DNA of 64,000 nt from Hirudo medicinalis (Eukaryota > Annelida > Clitellata > Hirudinida > Hirudinidae). The notes beneath the pieces are model-generated. The model saw only the letters and a program-made list of their open reading frames with translations, was not told where the DNA came from and ran no database searches. This document shows positions 58,301 to 64,000 of the stretch, piece by piece. The stretch covers positions 1 to 64,000 of the forward strand of contig MPNW01000282.1 in the NCBI GenBank assembly GCA_011800805.1. Direction: 5' to 3'. Positions within the stretch are counted from its first letter, which is position 1; each line of letters starts with the position of its first letter. A program made the translations under genes and the position numbers.

Positions 58301-59548
58301 ATTATTTAACATTTTTAAATTGCTCCTTATGTCAGGTGACCAGCCAGCACGTGTTCGTGGAGAGGTACGTCCGACCCCCTCATGCGTACACCTTCGATCC
58401 GAACGACCTGGAGGGACTGAAAGAAATTTTACAGGAGCTGTCGAAGGTCGAGCATGTTAGTAAAATAAATTATTAATGACAACATGTTACAGGTCATCAC
58501 ATTTAAACAGTGCTCACCACTAATGAAGAGGTAAATTTCCAAACCAGTGAATTTCATTGTCCATTTTCTTTAAATCATTTATTATCATAATTTATCATTA
58601 TCATCGCTAAAGACTGTTTATAATAATAGGAATATTTAAGTTTACTCATGTCCTTCGAATGTTATTCCATTTTAATTAATTACTAGTAAATGTTCAAACC
58701 AGGTAGAGCCCATCATGCCACGAGCGTTTACTGTACGAGGTTACCTGGATAACCTGGAAAATTCTCTCCTTGCTCAAAATTGGTGTTCCTTATTCAAAAA
58801 GGATGGCAATCATTTGCCACTAAGAACATTTCTTTCCAGAGATTCCAGTGATTGTAAGGATGTTTGCTACAGGCATGGTAAGTGTAAATGATAAGCAGCA
58901 TTATTGTAATCATTTAAACTTATCACTGGATAGATAAAATTTGTAGTTGTCATTATTCTTAAATTGAAGCTCTAGTTGTAATTTAGCAAAGCCATTGCAT
59001 CACATATAATACTGACCAGGTCTTATCTGTGAGCCTGACTATTTCCCACAGTTGAACAACATATCTTTCTTTGAAAGGTACATAAAAACAGTTCTTTAAA
59101 CGTAAATGAGCTCTTAAAATCAATCCATTGTACATTCACATTCACATTTACAATCAGTCATTCTAACATTCAACCAAGCCTTGTTTGCCTGAGTGCAATT
59201 TTGTAGTATAAATAACTTTAAGTTATTTGCTGAATTATTGGAAACTATTTTAAAGAAATAGAAACAGTAGTAAATAGAAACATTATAAATGAATATGGTT
59301 TACATTGTTATAGTTCAGGACTGAGGTGTAGAAGCAACGCAATACTTAGGGATTTGTATCTCCCTGCTTACAACAAGAGGAGGAAACTGTGCCTGCTTCA
59401 GCCCAGCCGAAAGCCTCTTTTCAGTTGCGTCGGCAGCTCCCCGTCGGACTTTCGGAGGTTGTGTCCTTGCACGACCGACAATTACTGGGAAGTCGTCACC
59501 GTCGACAAATCTAAGAAATCCAACATTGCTGCCTTTGCTCTGCCTTGA
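55324..59548 (+). CDS. MGAT5: Alpha-1,6-mannosylglycoprotein 6-beta-GlcNAc transferase (MGAT5)
   Basis: Golgi GlcNAc-transferase V adds the beta-1,6 branch to complex N-glycans. Eleven exons: 55324-55483, 56228-56469, 56567-56736, 57122-57248, 57413-57536, 57698-57810, 57908-58057, 58144-58266, 58336-58455, 58703-58877, 59319-59548, giving about 577 residues (human 741, so the N-terminal half is shorter). A type II signal anchor (VITLIALVICALHLITL) opens the protein. Diagnostic blocks are GGPLGELAQWADLI, IDLIFTDITGI, LDVFGTEAAFNDPEYSEEHK, QFYTLFPHTPDNSFLGFVIS, VCLGLGDPIESPSPLLSLAA and the Cys-rich end DCKDVCYRHGLRCRSN plus RRLCPC. The exon 4/5 junction is ambiguous. Head-to-head with MMP. Confidence 0.93.
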
Positions 59549-59939
59549 CTGATTACTGTTATACTTTGGAGAATTTATTTTTGTTAAATATTTTAAACTA
59601 TTTAACTATTAAATAATGTTCATTCTATTTGCTGTCTTTTGCATGGTCCAAATATATTATTCAATTTTTATTGTAACTGAAAATATAGAGTATTTATAGC
59701 CTATTTTGCCACACTCACTCTTTTTGTCATCAAATCAGCAATTAAATTTGATGTTTTAAATCTGGTACATCAAAAGCATCTTAAGTTTTACCAAGATTTT
59801 TTTTCATAAAAGTCATTATAAAAACTTTTGCTGACTTTTGGATGCAAACCTGACAACTCTCAACGCCTCATTTCCAACCCTTTTTCAAATTGGTGGTATG
59901 CAGACTTAATTGAGGAGCAGTCAATGCTAAATGTCAAAA
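59549..59939. other. AT-rich spacer after MGAT5
   Basis: Presumed MGAT5 3' UTR and spacer. No other feature seen. Confidence 0.5.
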
Positions 59940-60440
59940 TTGAATGCTTTATTTATTATTAATTCGTGATTTGGTGTTACAAAGGTAGTCATGATCAAAG
60001 GTTTGGAAATTTCTATCATCCATGCTGATTTGATCGACTACATTAAGGTTTCCATGCCTGCTCCATTTATGCTATTTTGTATTTAATTGGCAGTGGGTCA
60101 AATCAGTAAAGAGTTTTTCCCTTTTCTCAAGGTTTGAAGATTGAGAAGCTTGAGTCTTTCTATACATGGATGTGCTGCCAAGGATGGAAATGATTTTGTG
60201 AATCGTTTTTGGATGCTTTCAATGTAATTGATTGATTACTTGTGGTGTGGATTCCGGGTTGGTGATGAATGTTCGGGAATTGGCCTGATTTATCTGCAGA
60301 ATGCAAGCTTTAAAATGTCCTTGTCTTTAGAAGAAAAACATGTTCGAATTATCCATGATACTGTAGCAGCTTTAAGAGTGATGGTAGGGATCCATCATGA
60401 CCCCGAGATTCCTAATCCTATCGACCTATGATGCAGAGTT
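59940..60440 (-). pseudogene. LINE reverse-transcriptase fragment (CR1/Jockey group)
   Basis: Read on the minus strand over several broken frames: RIRNLGVMMDPYHHS (thumb-region start), KAATVSWIIRTCF, then IRPIPEHSSPTRNPHHK, and INYIESIQKRFTKSFPSL before CIERLKLLNL. This is the usual C-terminal order of non-LTR retrotransposon RTs (LGV, then IRPILEY-like, then IExxQxRFT, then ERLxxLxL). In-frame stops and frameshifts make it dead. The open frame on the opposite strand at 60228-60431 is its shadow. Confidence 0.75.
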
Positions 60441-60651
60441 TTGTTGTCTATGAAGTATTCATGAACATCTGCTTTATTTGTGTGTCCTGTCGCAAAACCT
60501 GACATTTGTACACAAATGCACTTCTTAGTCAACATTTTATTGACAACGTTTTGGTGATAGTTGGATGAAAATAATTATTATAACAAGGAAATAGCAAGAA
60601 TGCATTGCAGGGCAAGACTTATCTCTAAATAATTGGTTCTTTTTATCTATA

Positions 60652-62047
60652 CAGTCAAATCTCGTTACTATGCCACCTGTCGGGACCGAGCAAGAGTGGC
60701 ATAGTAACGAGGGTTTGTAAAAACTGCTTTATTTTCTCAAGTTACTCATCAGTCCAAAGCTCTCAAGAATCGTCGGCTGGCGCATCTTCTTTCGGCGGAT
60801 CTCGTGCATCTCGTTGTCTAGCCGATCACACGCTTGCATCACACCGGGCTTCCCGCTTCTCTGTTGCATGAACTTCCGGACGGTGCTCCAAGCGCGCTGG
60901 GCTTCCTCGAACGGAACGATTTCCTCCTCAACAGTTATCTCGTCATCTTCGCTTTCCATCGGCTCCGCACTGCACAGCATCTCCTCCGCAATCTCCTCCA
61001 GAGTGAAAGACCCGCCAATCGCGAGGCGCTCGTCGGCTTCGAGAAAGTCAGACAGCTCGATCTCCCCGTTCTCGTGCATCTTTTCCTCGGCAGGCAGAGC
61101 TTCCCAGATCTCGAGCAGCTCCGCATCCTGTACCTCAGTTTGGATCTCCTCTTCAATGAACTTGGCCTTCTCAAAACAGTTCCTGATCGTCGAGTTGCCG
61201 ACCTGCTCCCAAGCACGCCGGGCGTCGTGTAGAGCGTCGAGCAACGTGAACTTGAACTCCTTTCCCTCGTCCATGGCCTCAAGCCGTCGGCATAGCAGGA
61301 GCTTCTTGCAGTGGCGCTTGAGGTTCTCTATGATTCCTTGATCCATTGGTTGCGAATGTGTTGGGTGGGAAGAAGACCAGTTGGATGTTGTTCAGCTGGA
61401 GCTCGGGAGGATGGCCAGTGAAGTTATCGAGGCAGACCAGCACTCTGCGTCCCTGCTGGCGAATCGTCCGTCCTACGCACGCAACATCTCCTCGAAAAGC
61501 TCCGCCGTCATCCACGCCTTCGAGTTCGCCTTGTACTCGACCGGGATCTCCTTGTTCTTGAAGGCACGGGGTCTCCTGCCGATCACCAGAAGAGGGAACT
61601 TCTCGCTGCCGCTCATGTTAGCTCCAACCAGAAGAGTGATCTTTTGCTTGCTTTTCTTTCCTCCTGTACACTGCTCTCCCCTGAAAGCCATGGTCTTGTT
61701 CGGAAGCAGCTGCCAGAAGAGTCCAGTCTCGTCCAGGTTGAAGACGTCGTCTGCGGAGAACTGCCTGAGTAAAGGCCGGAGAATCTGTTGTTGCCACTCA
61801 AGAAGGGATTGAGAATCCACCGCTCCACTTTCGCCCTACACTGTCTTGAACGTGATGCCGTGGCGCAGAAATACAGACTTTTTCACGACTCGTGCCTTTT
61901 AACAGTCAAACAATAGTGGCATAGTAGCGAGAGTAGGAGGTGGCATAGTAAATTTATTTGGGATTGAATTTTGTCGGGACCGAGCAAAAGTGGTGTAATA
62001 GCGAGAGTGGCATAGTAGCGAGGTGGCATAGTAACGAGATTTGACTG
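60652..62047 (-). mobile_element. pogo/Tigger DNA transposon with intact TIRs
   Basis: Both ends carry an identical 27-bp inverted repeat beginning CAGTCAAATCTCGTTACTAT, flanked by TA target duplications (60650-60651 and 62048-62049), the insertion signature of Tc1/mariner-superfamily elements. The length is 1,396 bp. Inside, subterminal GTGGCATAGTARCGAG units recur near both ends. The minus strand encodes a pogo-type DDE transposase without its N-terminal DNA-binding half. Only about 220 bp lie between the DDE start and the right end, so the copy is an internal-deletion derivative. Confidence 0.95.
60729..61828 (-). pseudogene. N-terminally deleted, frameshifted pogo transposase
   Basis: The DDE domain starts near 61820 with DDVFNLDETGLFWQLLPNKT (first Asp) and GGKKSKQKITLLVGANMSGS. 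After a frameshift it continues RRVLVCLDNFTGHPPEL (second Asp) and IQLVFFPPNT. After another shift it continues MDQGIIENLKRHCKKLL (third Asp; the family motif is QPMDQGII). The C-terminal 205 codons (61346-60729) are one intact acidic frame ending RQPTILESFGLMSNLRK. The CENP-B-type helix-turn-helix is missing. Catalytic Asp residues are all present but in different frames, so the copy is not autonomous. Confidence 0.85.
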
Positions 62048-62149
62048 TATATAAATGTTCCTATAATCCACATAATTGGTTTTTATTTATTATATTTACA
62101 TTTTGAATTTTGTTTGGGCATATTTTTGTTACCTTGCCATCATTACAAC

Positions 62150-62815
62150 ATTTTCAGGGTGGGGTTTCTGATTTCTCCATCATGAATTATGTCTTTGGCA
62201 GTGAATACAATCATCATGGAAAGAGCCACCTATAAGCGAGCTGCTTTCATCTGCAATATCTTCAAGCAATTAATGTAAATTGATAATTAACCAGTAATTA
62301 GTTAAATGTTACACGACAAATATGAGGTCAAAAGAACTATTATTGTTCTTGCCAACTTCTTCAGAAAGTTTCTCTTTGAGCTGCACTCAAAGATTCATCC
62401 TTTTCATCATCCTATTTACTATCATCTCCTTCTTTTTGATGTTTTTGGTGAGTTAATCAAAATGAGCTGCATTTAATTCCATGAGGACACAAAGGGAAAT
62501 GCGCTTTGAACCTACTTTGGCAGTCCTTGCACTTTGGAGATAATGTATTTGCAAAAAAATAAATTTTAACTTATAGGTTAGTTCCAGATCTACATCTTGC
62601 TGTTTCTCAGTTCCTCTTCTACTTCTTAAACATTCTGCTGACCACTATGGCAGGTACCTCGGTGGCTTTGTTCTTCAGTGCCACAACACCATTGTCACCA
62701 TACTTACTGCCTTGGTTTGGACCGTCTTGATGGTCTACATTGAAACAGTTCCTCTCTCTCCACAGTGGGTCAGACGGCTTAGCTTTTTCAGGTACAACAT
62801 AAATGAGGTACCTCC
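62150..62815 (+). pseudogene. Degenerate ABCG-type half-transporter fragment
   Basis: Part of the ABC2 membrane domain of an ABCG protein reads on the + strand. The pieces are IIMERATYKRAAFICN (about 62207-62254), a possible helix FILFIILFTIISFFLMFL (about 62394-62449) and a long block 62585-62815. That block reads VPDLHLAVSQFLFYFLNILL, GTSVALFFSAT and, after a one-base frameshift near 62680, NTIVTILTALVWTVLM and VPLSPQWVRRLSFFRYNINE. The final block matches the ABCG pattern in which a Pro-x-Trp motif precedes the last helix and a YxxNE ends it. No nucleotide-binding domain was found upstream, where the pogo element sits. It could be a pseudogene, or a gene fragment with a sequencing error. 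Confidence 0.42.
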
Positions 62816-62936
62816 ACCAGTGATTGTTAGTGCTGCTATGGAGCATTCGATGACTTATACATTAAGCTTACTGATGATAATAGGATGGTGTAGGTGTGAC
62901 CAATTTTATGGAAACTTGCAAGTATTTGATGGATGA

Positions 62937-63633
62937 TTTTGCTTACGACCTTGGATTTCTGACTTCTTATTAATTAACTTTTATTCGTAACAGTTGAAGC
63001 AATAAATGTTTAATTGATTATTGTTTATCCTGGGTGAATATGAATGAAAACACATGTAACCGTGCATGTCCTATTATTCGATAACTACAACGATTACATA
63101 ATAAACAATAAGTTAATGAATTCGCGTCACCAAGTTTTTGAAAGGCTTTTCAGAAGCAGCCGAATTTATTGTTTTGGTCTGAAAATAAGTTTGCATTAAA
63201 ATGAACAAAAAACAATTGAAAACCAAAGTGAAGGTCACAAAGACAAGATCTCGCGTTTTGCGGCTTAGTGCCCTCGGGTGCCCGGGTTCAGGAGTGAATT
63301 TGACTTTAATTCTTTCCTAATTTCTTTAAATGCCTAAATTGAAATGAAAGACAGAAAGTTGCTTTTTAAACATTTGCCCTTGGAAGGTTGATTTATTGAG
63401 TACTTTACAATTTTTTAAATTAAATTTATAACTTTTGTAAATAATAAAATGCAATGGCATTATTTTGAATTAACTTATGCGGGGTTAATTTTAATTATTC
63501 TAAAATTTAATTAATATTGCATATATAATGTTGGTGATTCACGCGATATTTCCATCAATTTCCGACTATATTCCGTTTAAATTTAAAAATTATTCTTGAA
63601 CAGTTTTAATTCTTACGCATTTGTTTACCTAAG
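62937..63633. other. AT-rich non-coding stretch
   Basis: No gene, RNA or repeat recognised here. Confidence 0.5.
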
Positions 63634-63827
63634 GATCAATAATTTCAAGGAAAATACTGCCACCTGGTTCCATTCGCGTAATCATCCGGGATGAACCGGA
63701 TTTGGATCATTTAGCTGCATGGCTCATCAATGAAGCTCTGTGGTCATCTGGCGTCGATGGAGGTTCAAGAAATACAACTTTAGAACTTTACAATCGGGAG
63801 CATGATTATCTTAGAATGAATATGTGA
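63634..63827 (+). other. Possible terminal exon of unknown gene
   Basis: After an acceptor-like TTTACCTAAG, a 194-bp open frame reads KILPPGSIRVIIRDEPDLDH, then LAAWLINEALWSSGVDGG, then ELYNREHDYLRMNM and a stop. The composition looks protein-like but matches no family I recognise, and no upstream exon was found. Confidence 0.2.
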
Positions 63828-64000
63828 CAATGTTTGCATCTCAATTTTAAGGTGACCTACTTTAATTGGGGACGGTCAATTGAGATCAATTTACCGACTG
63901 CAATGATTAATTAGCACATTACGAGTTATGTAATTGCGAGATTTTTCTCAATTCTAAATATTTTACTAAAATTAAATCAAAACTAAATATTTTACGTTTT

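Noticed and set aside
60228..60431. 67-codon + strand ORF
   Set aside because: It is antisense to a LINE RT fragment whose motifs are clear on the minus strand.
60814..61812. Long Ser/Arg-rich ORFs on the + strand
   Set aside because: They are shadows of the pogo transposase on the minus strand.

Overview
This window is a gene-dense stretch of an AT-rich invertebrate animal nuclear genome. Almost every gene is split by short GT-AG introns (about 50 bp to a few kb). The products are metazoan: a LAR-type receptor tyrosine phosphatase, a GPI-type matrix metalloproteinase, cytohesin, Treslin and MGAT5. Trinucleotide microsatellites (AAT, GAT, CAACAT), decayed transposons and two single N bases are also present. 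I cannot name the species or phylum from the sequence.

Layout. 1-2.9 kb: a dead Tc1/mariner copy and a LINE tail. 2.9-17.5 kb (minus): a LAR-type RPTP rebuilt as 27 coding exons, with signal peptide, 3 Ig, 7 FN3, TM, D1 and D2. Its last few C-terminal codons probably lie left of the window. 17.6-23.1 kb: non-coding, with a possible 5' UTR exon. 23.2-24.3 kb (+): ORC6. 25.6-26.7 kb: a doubtful + strand gene. 26.8-27.5 kb (minus): a small CaaX-tailed protein. 28.3-31.7 kb (+): cytohesin. 32.4-34.6 kb (minus): RagA/B GTPase. 35.3-40.0 kb (+): Treslin/TICRR. 40.6-42.2 kb (minus): ABHD8. 42.6-44.4 kb (+): ERCC8/CSA. 45.4-52.5 kb (minus): MMP. 55.3-59.5 kb (+): MGAT5. 59.9-62.9 kb: a LINE RT fragment, a 1.4-kb pogo/Tigger element with perfect terminal inverted repeats, and a degenerate ABCG-like transporter fragment. 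63-64 kb: one short unexplained ORF.

The genes alternate strictly in strand, forming five consecutive head-to-head pairs: LAR/ORC6, CaaX/cytohesin, Rag/Treslin, ABHD8/ERCC8 and MMP/MGAT5. ORC6 and Treslin both act at replication origins and ERCC8 in transcription-coupled repair. Cytohesin and Rag are signalling GTPase components of the endolysosomal system. LAR, MMP and MGAT5 act at the cell surface or in the secretory pathway. There is no operon logic; the likely shared feature is divergent promoters.

Exon boundaries were set by hand from splice consensus, reading-frame continuity and recalled family motifs; no alignment was run. The rebuilt junctions of the nine named genes are all in phase, except one FN3 exon of the LAR gene that is one base short and one ambiguous junction in MGAT5.
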